From Sphingobacterium sp. B16(2022) (GTDB lineage Bacteria > Bacteroidota > Bacteroidia > Sphingobacteriales > Sphingobacteriaceae), in contig NZ_JAAUVN010000001.1 of assembly GCF_012030425.1 (NCBI RefSeq), forward strand, positions 1,240,001 through 1,304,000: a stretch of 64,000 bases of DNA, written 5' to 3'. The notes under the pieces were generated by a model, which made no database searches, had not been told where the DNA came from, and saw nothing but the letters and a program-made list of their open reading frames with translations. Shown piece by piece: positions 34,363-43,476 of this stretch; position 1 is the first letter of the stretch; each line of letters begins with the position of its first letter. The translations under genes and the position numbers were made by a program.

Positions 34363-35520
34363 TTAAGGTTTAAGTACCACCTTTACACAATCTTCTTCTT
34401 TTTTATCAAAAATTTTATAACCATATGCTGCATCATCCAGTGATAGGCTATGTGTAATAATATCATCAAGTACAACCTTGCCATCATTAACCAGGCCAAT
34501 AAGTTTGTCAATATAATTCAGTACAGGAGCCTGACCCTGCTTTATGGTGATGCCCTTATCAAAGACCCGGTGGAGGGGGAAGTTATCGTAAGTCGAGCCA
34601 TACACGCCCATGATTGATACGGTTCCCATTCTTCTTACCGCCTCAAAGCAGAGATCGAGTACCTTCATCGAGCCCATTTCAAAATTGACGGTTGCTTTAA
34701 CTTTATCCATAAAAGTACGTTCTGGTTCAAATCCAACTGCATCTACACATACATCGGCCCCTCTTCCTTCAGTCATTGCCCGTATTGCTTCTACGACATC
34801 GACTTCATTAGGATTAAGTATTTCAACGTTGTTAACAGCTTTGGCTTTTTGAAGCCTATAATTTAACGGATCGATAGCTATAACACGTGCTGCACCATTA
34901 AGCCATGCTGCCTTCTGTGCCATTAGTCCAACAGGGCCAGATCCGAAGATAGCTACTGTTTCCCCGCCCTTAAGTGCGGCCCAGTCAATTGATGACCACC
35001 CTGTAGGAAAAATATCCGTTAGGAAAAGAGCTTGTTCATCGCTGAGATGATCTGGAATTTTACGTGGACTAATATCAGCGTAAGGAACACGCACATACTC
35101 TGCCTGGCCGCCGGAATAACCACCATATAGATCGGTGTAGCCAAATAATGCCCCACCTTTCTGGTCCATCAAATCGCCATTAGGACCGTAGTGTTTAAAA
35201 TTTGAGTTTTCACATGCAGGAGAAGCCTCATGTTGACAGAAGAAACACTGTCCACACGAAATCGGAAAAGGCACAACAACACGATCACCACGTTTAAGGT
35301 TCGTAATTGCAGATCCAACTTCCTCGACTATCCCCATGAATTCATGGCCCATGATGAGAGGTTCTTTTTGAGGAACTGCACCGCTCAGAATATGTAAATC
35401 CGAACCGCATATCGCCGTTGATGTGACTTTGAGAATAACATCTCTGGGATCAAGAATTTTTGGATCAGGGACATTGTCGACTCGAATATCACCTGGTTTA
35501 TGGAATACTGCTGCTCTCAT
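34363..35520 (-). CDS. Zinc-dependent alcohol dehydrogenase (glutathione-independent formaldehyde dehydrogenase-like)
   Basis: 385 residues of the medium-chain dehydrogenase superfamily. The catalytic zinc motif is AICGSDLHILSG (Cys38) with GHEFMGIVEEVG (His60-Glu61 region); the structural-zinc cluster is CGQCFFCQHEASPAC; the NAD(P) site is FGSGPVGLMAQK. The inserted segment (NSNFKHYGPNGDLMDQKGG) is typical of the formaldehyde-dehydrogenase-like subgroup. It oxidises or reduces aldehydes/alcohols in the cytosol. The stop faces a shared bidirectional terminator. The SDR gene upstream on the same strand (88-base gap) may be co-transcribed. Confidence 0.9.
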   Translation of the reverse strand: MRAAVFHKPGDIRVDNVPDPKILDPRDVILKVTSTAICGSDLHILSGAVPQKEPLIMGHEFMGIVEEVGSAITNLKRGDRVVVPFPISCGQCFFCQHEASPACENSNFKHYGPNGDLMDQKGGALFGYTDLYGGYSGGQAEYVRVPYADISPRKIPDHLSDEQALFLTDIFPTGWSSIDWAALKGGETVAIFGSGPVGLMAQKAAWLNGAARVIAIDPLNYRLQKAKAVNNVEILNPNEVDVVEAIRAMTEGRGADVCVDAVGFEPERTFMDKVKATVNFEMGSMKVLDLCFEAVRRMGTVSIMGVYGSTYDNFPLHRVFDKGITIKQGQAPVLNYIDKLIGLVNDGKVVLDDIITHSLSLDDAAYGYKIFDKKEEDCVKVVLKP

Positions 35521-35607
35521 ATATTTATACTTTAGAGTTTATTAATCAAATTTTGTATTTTATTGCCACTATCTTTCTCTACCCATATTTGCGAGCAGAA
35601 TGCTGAA

Positions 35608-36615
35608 TTATGGTTGACCTCCGCCACCAGCAGATCCATAAATCTGTCCTGTGGCATAACTGGCATCATTGGCTGCAAGCTGTACATATATTGATGCCAA
35701 TTCTGCAGGTTGACCAGGTCGTTCAAGTGGTGTGTCACCACCGAAATTGACAAGTTTTTCCATTGTTGCGCCGCCGCTTACTTGCAAGGCGGTCCATATT
35801 GGACCTGGAGCTACACCGTTAACACGGATTCCTTTAGGTCCAAGCTGTTTTGCCAATGAGCGTACAAAACTTGTATTGGCAGCCTTCGTTTGTGCATAAT
35901 CGAATAAATCTGGAGAAGGGTCTGTCGCTTGCACAGAAGTGGTAGCAATAATAGAAGATCCTGGCTTTAGATGGGGTAGAGCTGCTTTAGTAAGCCAGAA
36001 AGGAGCATAAACATTGGTTTTCATTGTAGCATCAAAATCATCCGAACTGATGTCAAGAATAGATGGTCTAGTTTGTTGTCGACCTGCATTGTTGACAAGA
36101 ATATCAAGCCCACCAAGTCCATCTACAGCGTCTTTAACCAATTTTTTACAAAAATTTTCATCGCGCAGATCACCAGGAATTGCCAATGCTTTGCGGCCTT
36201 CTTTTTTAATCAGCGCAATCACCTCTTTGGCATCAGCTTCTTCAGCAGGTAAATAATTAATGGCTACGTCTGCACCTTCCCGTGCGTAGGCAATGGCAGC
36301 AGCTCTGCCCATTCCGGAGTCGCCACCTGTGATCAATGCTTTACGTCCTTTTAGTCTACCTGAACCTTGATAAGACGTTTCGCCATGGTCTGGTCTAGGA
36401 TTCATTTGGCTAGCAAGTCCTGGCCATGGCTGAGATTGTTCTTTAAATGGAGGTTTGGGAAACTTCATTCTCGGATCTTCCATAGCATATTCAAGTTTTT
36501 GGACATTTGACGCACCCGCGTTTCCCACTAAAGGTGTAACTGCTAATGTAGCAATTCCAGCTCCGATACTGCCGATTATTTTCCGTCTACTGATTTTGTT
36601 TTCTTCCATCATCAT
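35608..36615 (-). CDS. SDR oxidoreductase with Tat-type signal (general stress protein 39-like)
   Basis: About 335 residues from the MMEENKISRRK start (the frame extends to 36663, but the added N-terminus is unusual). A twin-arginine signal (SRRKIIGSIGAGIATLAV) precedes a long linker with KFPKPPFKEQSQPWPG, then the classical SDR Rossmann fold: TGxxxGxG as GGDSGMGRAAA, NNAGRQ, and the catalytic YAQTKAA (Tyr-x-x-x-Lys). It closely matches the general-stress SDR group (YghA/YdaD-like). A Tat signal on this enzyme is found in some Bacteroidota members. It reduces or oxidises unknown small carbonyls. Confidence 0.85.
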   Translation of the reverse strand: MMMEENKISRRKIIGSIGAGIATLAVTPLVGNAGASNVQKLEYAMEDPRMKFPKPPFKEQSQPWPGLASQMNPRPDHGETSYQGSGRLKGRKALITGGDSGMGRAAAIAYAREGADVAINYLPAEEADAKEVIALIKKEGRKALAIPGDLRDENFCKKLVKDAVDGLGGLDILVNNAGRQQTRPSILDISSDDFDATMKTNVYAPFWLTKAALPHLKPGSSIIATTSVQATDPSPDLFDYAQTKAANTSFVRSLAKQLGPKGIRVNGVAPGPIWTALQVSGGATMEKLVNFGGDTPLERPGQPAELASIYVQLAANDASYATGQIYGSAGGGGQP

Positions 36616-36663
36616 AGCATTAGATTTTATTAATAATTTCTGGATGTTTCTGACGTTCAACAC

Positions 36664-37486
36664 AGTAATGAAGATCGTCGTATAAACGCATTTTAATTTG
36701 CAGCTTTACCATCCAATCAAGTTTTTTTATTCTATCATAAAATAAACATGCGGAAACACTTGAAAGTTGTCAGGTTAAATACTGGTTTTAGCGATTTATA
36801 TACCCTTATTGAAGGAATTAGGTGATATCAAAACTATAGATTTTAAAAAAATATATTCCCCAGAAATTAACATTTAATTGGTCCTACTCATATTTCGATA
36901 TTAGCTTATACATAATGACGCTTTCGAAATGGTCGTTTAAATCTAACGATCTCGGAAGTAAAATATTTCGATTATGCGATCTTTAAGAATGTAAATGTAT
37001 TTTTTTAAACTAAAAATTTCAGTAATTACAGCTGAACTTTTTTCCATCATCGTTTGTCCTTATAGCAAAATGATTTAGAGCTGCTAAAACAGTTCTTGCA
37101 AAAACCATTAACAAAATTTTAAATCATAACAGATGATTAAACAAAAAAAATCAGCTCCGGAGTAACACCACAGGTAGATCATATGAAAGTCAATAGTTCA
37201 TAGCTAAACCTATTGCAGAGTAAGATCTGCAAGGAACGTTATTATTTCATTGTAAAAGGAGGATCTATTATGGTTATTATCTTTTGAAACAGTTCTATAA
37301 CCAACAATTTCGCAACCTAGTACGCTGGCTATTATCCCAGCAAATCATTTGAGCACAAGTTTAACTGATATTTATTGAAATTAATATCAAATAATGGACT
37401 GTATCTAGTTTATTATAATGTTTCGTTTTTAGCTATATTATAATTAATTAGATTAATAAAATCACTAACAATTAAATTACATTACC
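36664..37486. other. Long intergenic region without recognised gene
   Basis: About 820 bp, AT-rich. I found no reading frame beyond a few tens of codons, no terminator and only a small palindrome (TTGCAGA 37213-37219 with TCTGCAA 37226-37232). It separates the SDR gene (divergent) from the glycoconjugate cluster and must hold both promoters. Confidence 0.4.
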
Positions 37487-38614
37487 ATGCATAACTTATT
37501 ATGTTTTAGTCATCTGTCCTGGAATTTTGTTTACCAGCGGCCCCAACATCTTTTATCCAGATTTGCTAACACTTATCGGGTATTTTATTTTGAAGAACCC
37601 AGAATCGGACATACCGATATGTACAGCGTTAATGTCCAGGATAATGTTTGTATTGTAGAACTCATGATTACTAGTCATGATCCAACTACTAATTATAGAA
37701 TCCAAATTCTAATCAATCAACTTTTAGAAGAATATAAAATTAAACATTACAGCTGCTGGTATTATACCCCAATGGCCCTTCAGTTTACCCGGAATCTTAC
37801 ACCGGATATTATTATTTATGATTCGATGGATGAGCTATCCGCGTTCAGATTTGCTCCACCACAATTGTTAGAGCTGGAAAATGAGTTGTTCAGTAAAGCA
37901 GATGTAGTTTTTACAGGAGGACATACACTGTACCAGGCAAAGAAAAACAGACATCATAATATTCATGCGATGCCAAGCAGTATTGACAAAGAACATTTTG
38001 TACAGGCAAGAAGTGTTCAGAATGATCCTGAAGACCAAAAGTCTATTGGCTTTCCGAGACTAGGATTTTTTGGTGTTGTAGACGAAAGGTTTGACATTGA
38101 ATTACTACGTACAGTTTCGGCGCAACGTCCAGACTGGCAATTTGTAATTATAGGGCCTGTTGTAAAGATTAATCCAGATGATTTACCTAGGGCCTCCAAT
38201 ATACATTATTTAGGTCCAAAAAATTATGCAGAATTACCATCTTACATTGCCCATTGGGATATCGCTCTTATATTATTTGCTTTAAATGAATCCACAGAAT
38301 TTATAAGTCCCACAAAAACACCTGAATATCTAGCTGCTGGTAGACCAGTCATATCAACTGCAATAAAAGACGTTGTGCACCCTTATGGTAGTGCAGGTTT
38401 AGTTCAGATTATAGATAGCCCCAATGACTTTATTTCAGTGGCAGAAAGAATATTTGCTAGCACTGAAAAAGATCAATGGTTGAAAATGGTTGATCATTTT
38501 TTAGAGAATGATTCTTGGGATCACACCTTTAATAAAATGAATGCACTTATTAATAAAGTAAAAATGAATAATAACCACATTTCAACAGTACAAAAGGAGA
38601 TCGATCATGTATGA
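37487..38614 (+). CDS. Glycosyltransferase (GT4-like)
   Basis: 375 residues, no signal peptide. N-terminal HNLLCFSHLSWNFVYQRPQH is typical of GT4-like glycosyltransferases of surface glycan clusters. The C-terminal Rossmann half includes LGFFGVVDERFDIELLRT and NIHYLGPKNYAELPSYIAHWD, then STEFISPTKTPEYLAAGRPVIS, which holds the E-x7-E-like nucleotide-sugar site. It would add a sugar to a lipid- or carbohydrate-linked acceptor in the cytosol. The stop overlaps the glf start by eight bases, so it is the first gene of the cluster. Confidence 0.85.
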   Translation: MHNLLCFSHLSWNFVYQRPQHLLSRFANTYRVFYFEEPRIGHTDMYSVNVQDNVCIVELMITSHDPTTNYRIQILINQLLEEYKIKHYSCWYYTPMALQFTRNLTPDIIIYDSMDELSAFRFAPPQLLELENELFSKADVVFTGGHTLYQAKKNRHHNIHAMPSSIDKEHFVQARSVQNDPEDQKSIGFPRLGFFGVVDERFDIELLRTVSAQRPDWQFVIIGPVVKINPDDLPRASNIHYLGPKNYAELPSYIAHWDIALILFALNESTEFISPTKTPEYLAAGRPVISTAIKDVVHPYGSAGLVQIIDSPNDFISVAERIFASTEKDQWLKMVDHFLENDSWDHTFNKMNALINKVKMNNNHISTVQKEIDHV

Positions 38615-39710
38615 TTTTTTAATAGTAGGTTGCGGATTTGCCGGCGCAGTTTTAGCAGAGCGTCTTGCAGCAGAAGGAAAAAAAATATTAATTGTGGATA
38701 AACGGGATCATATTGCAGGGAATGCCTATGATTATTACAACGAAGACGGTATCCTAATTCATAAATATGGTCCTCATATTTTTCACACTAATTCTGAGGA
38801 TGTTTTTCGATATCTAAGTAGATTTACCGAATGGCGGCCTTATGAGCACAGAGTATTAGGCAGTGTAGATGGTTTATTGGTTCCTATTCCCATTAACCTG
38901 ACCACTATTAATGAGCTTTACGGTAAAAATCTGACTTCAGATGAAGTTACTTCTTTTTTAGCATCAAAAGCTGAAAAAAGAAATCCTATTCTCTCTTCCG
39001 AAGATGTTGTCTTGAATGCCGTTGGAAAAGAATTATATGAGAAATTTTTTAAAGGATACACAAAGAAACAGTGGGATCTTGATCCATCTGAACTGGATGC
39101 TTCAGTGACTGCCCGGGTACCAACCCGAACCAATAAAGATGATCGTTATTTTACAGATAACTTTCAAGCTATGCCTAAACACGGTTATACAGAAATGTTT
39201 AAAAAAATGCTATCACATAAAAATATTAGCATTATGCTTCAAACGGATTATAAAGATATTATTGATGTCATACCTTTTAGAACAATGATCTATACAGGTC
39301 CGATAGATTCGTACTTTGATTATTGTTATGGTAAATTGCCATATCGTTCCATTGATTTTAAATTTGAAACTTTTAATCAGGAAATATATCAGGAAACTGG
39401 GACAATCAATTATCCAACTTCTAATCTTTATACGCGCATTACGGAGTTTAAATATCTAACAGGACAAAAGAATCCGAAAACTACAATTGTATATGAATAT
39501 CCTACTGCCGACGGAGACCCATATTATCCTATTCCGAGAAAGCAGAATCAGGATGTTTATAATCAATATAAAAAGCTTTCGGAAGAACATCCTAATGTAT
39601 ATTTCACAGGCCGTTTAGCGACTTATAAGTATTATAATATGGATCAAGTAGTAGCACAGTCGCTTGCACTATATCGCAAAATTAAGAATCAGGAAATATA
39701 TGTTAATTAA
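38607..39710 (+). CDS. glf: UDP-galactopyranose mutase
   Basis: 367 residues. The FAD-binding N-terminus is MYDFLIVGCGFAGAVLAERL (G-x-G-x-x-G) and the family markers are NAYDYYNEDGILIHKYGPHIFHT, the YTKKQWDLDPSELD segment and the end NVYFTGRLATYKYYNMDQVV. The enzyme converts UDP-galactopyranose to UDP-galactofuranose, the donor of Galf in surface glycans. It overlaps the preceding glycosyltransferase by eight bases and the following glycosidase-like gene by 11, so translation is coupled. This gene implies a galactofuranose-containing product for the cluster. Confidence 0.95.
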   Translation: MYDFLIVGCGFAGAVLAERLAAEGKKILIVDKRDHIAGNAYDYYNEDGILIHKYGPHIFHTNSEDVFRYLSRFTEWRPYEHRVLGSVDGLLVPIPINLTTINELYGKNLTSDEVTSFLASKAEKRNPILSSEDVVLNAVGKELYEKFFKGYTKKQWDLDPSELDASVTARVPTRTNKDDRYFTDNFQAMPKHGYTEMFKKMLSHKNISIMLQTDYKDIIDVIPFRTMIYTGPIDSYFDYCYGKLPYRSIDFKFETFNQEIYQETGTINYPTSNLYTRITEFKYLTGQKNPKTTIVYEYPTADGDPYYPIPRKQNQDVYNQYKKLSEEHPNVYFTGRLATYKYYNMDQVVAQSLALYRKIKNQEIYVN

Positions 39711-40917
39711 TGATTTTTCAGGCACCCATCAGAATCCTTTTAAAAGTTTTCTGATGGGTGGATTTGAGTGTGCCGATCACCTTAATGCATTTGGAAACAG
39801 AGTAGATCTTTTCCACGCTTCAGGGCACGATATCTATTTGGAAGAAGACTTCGATCAGTTAAACGGACTTGGTATCCAAACGGTTCGTGAAGGAATTAGA
39901 TGGAGTCATGTTGAAACTCAGCCATACCAGTACGATTGGTCAGTAGTAGAGCAAATTATCCACGTATCGCAACGTAAAAATATTCAAATAATCTGGGACA
40001 TCTGTCATTTTGGTTTTCCTGATGATCTGACGCCACTTCATCCCATGTTCGCTAGGAGATTTAGCCATTTATGCCGTGCATTTGTTACCAAATATCGGAG
40101 TTTGGTTCCCAATGGACCATTAATAGTGACTCCAATAAATGAAGTAAGTTTTCTTTCTTGGCTTGGAGGTGATGTCAGGGGAACGTCTCCTTACTGTGTC
40201 GGGCAGGGGTGGGAGGTTAAATATTCGCTAATGAAGGCTTATATAGAAGGAATAGAAATGATGAAAGAAGTTGATCCATCCATGAGAATATTGGTCACGG
40301 AACCTTTAATAAGCATTGTAACCTCCGATCCTGCGAATATTTTGTCACTTGTCGAAGCTGAAAAAAAGCATATCGAGCAGTTTCAAGTTCATGATATTCT
40401 CTCTGGCGCGATGTGTCCGGAGTTAAGAGGTAAGCCTGAATACCTGGATATTATTGGCGTTAATTATTATTATAATAACCAGTGGATCAATGAGACGCAT
40501 GAATTCTTACCATGGGGAGAAGAACCGGCTCATCCTTATTATCGCACACTACATTCTTTAATTGAAAGTGTTTTTCAACGCTATAGAAGGCCAGTCATCA
40601 TATCTGAAACTAGTCATCCTAAAGAAGATCGAGCCAAATGGATTGAGTCAATAACAAAGCAGTGCATATCTATAATTAAATCAAAGATTCCTCTTTTTGG
40701 ATGCTGTATATATCCGGTTGTCGACCGACCAGATTGGGATAATTTAGATGAATGGCATCACAGTGGTCTCTACGATATCTTTAATACAAATTCTTTGGAA
40801 AGAGTATCTGATATAGCTAGTATCATTGCTATTTCAAAATTTAAGAAACACATTAATGCAATTCAGAGCATAACTGATAATTTTTATTATCGGAATAGTG
40901 GATTAAGTGTAGGTTGA
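39700..40917 (+). CDS. GH-A clan glycoside-hydrolase-like protein
   Basis: 405 residues from the ATG at 39700 (a longer frame from 39664 lies inside glf and is unlikely). The (beta/alpha)8 pattern is visible: EDFDQLNGLGIQTVREGIRW near residue 49, IIWDICHFGFP near 97, the acid/base candidate Glu148 in VTPINEVSFL and the nucleophile candidate Glu303 in VIISETSHP. Both motifs fit the GH-A clan (GH1/GH5-like). There is no signal peptide, so it acts in the cytosol, unusual for a degradative glycosidase. It may act as a transglycosidase or process the glycan intermediate; this is inference. Confidence 0.75.
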   Translation: MLINDFSGTHQNPFKSFLMGGFECADHLNAFGNRVDLFHASGHDIYLEEDFDQLNGLGIQTVREGIRWSHVETQPYQYDWSVVEQIIHVSQRKNIQIIWDICHFGFPDDLTPLHPMFARRFSHLCRAFVTKYRSLVPNGPLIVTPINEVSFLSWLGGDVRGTSPYCVGQGWEVKYSLMKAYIEGIEMMKEVDPSMRILVTEPLISIVTSDPANILSLVEAEKKHIEQFQVHDILSGAMCPELRGKPEYLDIIGVNYYYNNQWINETHEFLPWGEEPAHPYYRTLHSLIESVFQRYRRPVIISETSHPKEDRAKWIESITKQCISIIKSKIPLFGCCIYPVVDRPDWDNLDEWHHSGLYDIFNTNSLERVSDIASIIAISKFKKHINAIQSITDNFYYRNSGLSVG

Positions 40918-41000
40918 TAAACCAGTTATACTTAAAACATAAGTTATTTTCATCATATTTTATATGAAATTAGTAAGCAGTGAGGTAAATTTTAGAAAAA

Positions 41001-42167
41001 ATGAATAAATCTAAATTAGAAAAATTGGTGATTTCCGCTCAAATTATAGGGAAATCATCACTTTCTGAAGCTGCAGAAACTGACTCAGTGAGTTGCTTTG
41101 CGGAACAAACTTTGGCAAAAATAAAAGATACTGAACTTTTAACAGCATGTGTTCCAAAAAAATATGGTGGTCATAATGTAGGTTTAAGGTCAGGGACTAA
41201 TTTGGAATTGCTAAAAATTCTGAAATATATTGGCAAAGGCAATTTAGTTATGGGGAGAATATTAGAAGGACACTTCAATGCACAGCTCTTAATCAATCAA
41301 TTTGGCAGTGAAAAACAAAAAAAGCTTTTTGCAGCTGATGCGTCGCAAGGTAAACTCTTCGGTGTCTGGAATACTCAATCAGAGGTTGGTACTTTCTTAT
41401 CAAAAAAGAAAAATGGTAGTTATCATTTAGATGGTTCTAAAACTTTTGCGACAGGTAGTGATTATGTAACCCGACCAATCGTGACAGCCGCTAAAAAAGA
41501 TGGATCCTGGCAAATGTGTGTGGTTCCATTAGATGAAGCAAATGTAATAAGTGACCCCAGCTGGTGGAATCCAATGGGAATGAAAGCGAGCAGAAGTTTT
41601 AAAATGACGTTTGTCAAAGCCCATATTACAAAAATAAATCTATTGGGATCAGCAGGAGACTATTATTTGCAACCTAGCTTTAGCAGTGGGGCAGTACGCT
41701 TCGCTGCAGTTCAGCTTGGTGCAGCTGAGCAACTTTTGGATGAAACAAGAAATTATCTTAAAGCCTTAAATAGGATACAAGACCCTTTTCAAAATATGCG
41801 CTTAGGTCAAATGGCGATCGAAGTAGAATCAGGAAATCTATGGCTAAATGCTGCCGCTACAAGAATGGATCATTATATGCAAAAGCCCACTATAAAAGAG
41901 GGGGAACATTTTATAATTTATGCCAATATGATGCGCACTGCTATTGAACAGATCTGTACTGAAGTAATAAATCTTTGTCAAAAATGCGTGGGGGCGAGGG
42001 GGCTTAATAAACCATATCATTTCGGAAGGATCATTCGTGATCTCAGCACCTATTTGAGGCAACCCGCACCCGATGCCGTATTGGCAGATGTAGGTAAATG
42101 TCTTTTACACTCCAATATTTCTTCTGGCAAAATCTGGGATCTAAGCTTTAATAAAACAAAAAGTTAA
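41001..42167 (+). CDS. Acyl-CoA dehydrogenase-like protein
   Basis: 388 residues with the acyl-CoA dehydrogenase arrangement: alpha N-terminal domain (LTACVPKKYGGHNVGLRSG), the central beta domain with the FAD-binding FGVWNTQSEVG and FATGSDYVT, and the C-terminal four-helix bundle including QICTEVINLCQKCVGARGLN and RIIRDLSTYLRQPAPDAVLAD. In this cluster it may oxidise an acyl chain or an amino- or thio-linked substrate; the expected catalytic glutamate cannot be assigned by eye. Its stop overlaps the PIG-L gene start by one base (TAATG). Confidence 0.8.
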   Translation: MNKSKLEKLVISAQIIGKSSLSEAAETDSVSCFAEQTLAKIKDTELLTACVPKKYGGHNVGLRSGTNLELLKILKYIGKGNLVMGRILEGHFNAQLLINQFGSEKQKKLFAADASQGKLFGVWNTQSEVGTFLSKKKNGSYHLDGSKTFATGSDYVTRPIVTAAKKDGSWQMCVVPLDEANVISDPSWWNPMGMKASRSFKMTFVKAHITKINLLGSAGDYYLQPSFSSGAVRFAAVQLGAAEQLLDETRNYLKALNRIQDPFQNMRLGQMAIEVESGNLWLNAAATRMDHYMQKPTIKEGEHFIIYANMMRTAIEQICTEVINLCQKCVGARGLNKPYHFGRIIRDLSTYLRQPAPDAVLADVGKCLLHSNISSGKIWDLSFNKTKS

Positions 42168-42895
42168 TGTTACACTTCAATTTTGATAATATCCAAATTT
42201 CGTCGGAACATTGTGTTATAGGTTTTGGAACAACACTCATAGTTGCTCCGCACGCCGATGATGAGAGTCTGGGCTGTGGGGGAGTTATTTCACTTTTGCG
42301 AAAATATGGTCAGACTGTTTATATCGTCTTGTTGAGCGATGGGACTTTGTCACATCCGAATAGTAAAGAATATCCAGCGGATAAATTGAGAGATCTACGT
42401 GAGAAAGAACTGGTCAATGCCGCTGGCATTCTTGGTGTATCTGCAGAAAATATTTTTTTCTGCAGATACACAGATAGAAATGTACCTTCAAGAAATGATG
42501 ATGAATTTGAGAAAGCGGTAGAAAATATATCTACCATGCTGGACATGCTGCAGCCTCAAACTATCTTCGTTCCTTGGCGTCGAGATCCACATCCTGACCA
42601 TAAGGCTGCCTTTCAAATATTAAGCGCTGCAACAACTCCAGGTATTACAATTTATGAATATCCGATTTGGCTTCAAGAATTAGGAAAAGCAGCAGATAGG
42701 CCTACCAGTGACGAGTCAATGGCTTTGTGTTTAGATATTACCACTGTACTTGCTAAGAAACAAGAAGCTATTGCGCAACATCGTTCTCAAATTACTGATT
42801 TGATCAGTGACGATCCGGGGGGATTTCGTCTTGCGAAGGAAATGCTTAGTCAATTTAATGTACCGTATGAGACTTTTTATATAACCAAACAATGA
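42167..42895 (+). CDS. PIG-L family deacetylase
   Basis: 242 residues. The metal-binding signature is PHADDESLGCGG (residues 28-39) and HPDH at 142-145 (WRRDPHPDHKAA), the LmbE/PIG-L zinc site. These enzymes remove an N-acetyl group from an N-acetylglucosamine-type or related aminosugar, as in mycothiol, bacillithiol, GPI or teicoplanin-like pathways. No signal peptide is present. It overlaps the acyl-CoA dehydrogenase by one base and the methyltransferase by four, so it is a central enzyme of the cluster. Confidence 0.92.
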   Translation: MLHFNFDNIQISSEHCVIGFGTTLIVAPHADDESLGCGGVISLLRKYGQTVYIVLLSDGTLSHPNSKEYPADKLRDLREKELVNAAGILGVSAENIFFCRYTDRNVPSRNDDEFEKAVENISTMLDMLQPQTIFVPWRRDPHPDHKAAFQILSAATTPGITIYEYPIWLQELGKAADRPTSDESMALCLDITTVLAKKQEAIAQHRSQITDLISDDPGGFRLAKEMLSQFNVPYETFYITKQ

Positions 42896-43476
42896 ATCAA
42901 AAACAATCTTTAACTTCTGACTATTTCAATGCTGTCTATGAGAGTAATGAAGATCCATGGGATTTTGAAACCAGCGAATATGAGGCCGCAAAATATGTGT
43001 CTACAATAGCAGCTTTGCCGAATAAACATTATGAAAGTGTTTTAGAAGTTGGTTGTTCTATTGGAGTTCTCACCATGCTTCTAGCGCAGCATAGTACCAA
43101 TTTGTTGGCTATCGATGTTTCACAAAAAGCATTAGATATTGCAGCCAGACGATGTGAAAAAATAAGTAATATTACTTTTAAAAAAGCAAGTTTTCCAAAG
43201 GAATTGCCTGAGCAACAATTTAATTTAATCATGATCTCGGAAGTAGCTTATTATTTAACAGAAACAGATTGGCAATCTGCTATAGGCTGTTTGTATGCCA
43301 GACTACCGTCTGGCGGTCATGTAGTTTTAGTACATTGGCTTCCGGAAGTTCACGATTATCCTCAAACAGGTGATCAAGTACATGATACTTTTCAAAAATT
43401 GATGCAGCATAAAATGGAAAATATTTTCTCCACTAGGGCAGAAAGTTATAGGATAGATGTTTGGGGTAAATTATGA
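42892..43476 (+). CDS. SAM-dependent methyltransferase (NodS-like)
   Basis: 194 residues. The class I methyltransferase fold is seen from residue about 48: VLEVGCSIGVLTMLLAQH (motif I), NLLAIDVSQKALDIAA (motif II with acidic end), FNLIMISEVAYYLTETDW and LPSGGHVVLVHW (post II). The N-terminal part YFNAVYESNEDPWDFETSEYE is of the type found in NodS-like N-methyltransferases. Next to a PIG-L deacetylase it would methylate the free amine on a sugar, giving an N-methyl product (inference). The last 31 bases overlap the convergent glycosyltransferase gene. Confidence 0.9.
   Translation: MNQKQSLTSDYFNAVYESNEDPWDFETSEYEAAKYVSTIAALPNKHYESVLEVGCSIGVLTMLLAQHSTNLLAIDVSQKALDIAARRCEKISNITFKKASFPKELPEQQFNLIMISEVAYYLTETDWQSAIGCLYARLPSGGHVVLVHWLPEVHDYPQTGDQVHDTFQKLMQHKMENIFSTRAESYRIDVWGKL

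Noticed and set aside
37213..37232. Small palindrome TTGCAGA/TCTGCAA
   Set aside because: Arms of seven bases with no context; expected by chance in 800 bp of AT-rich DNA.
39664..39699. Upstream start of the GH-A-like gene inside glf
   Set aside because: The added residues come from glf in another frame and have no family match; the ATG at 39700 is favoured.
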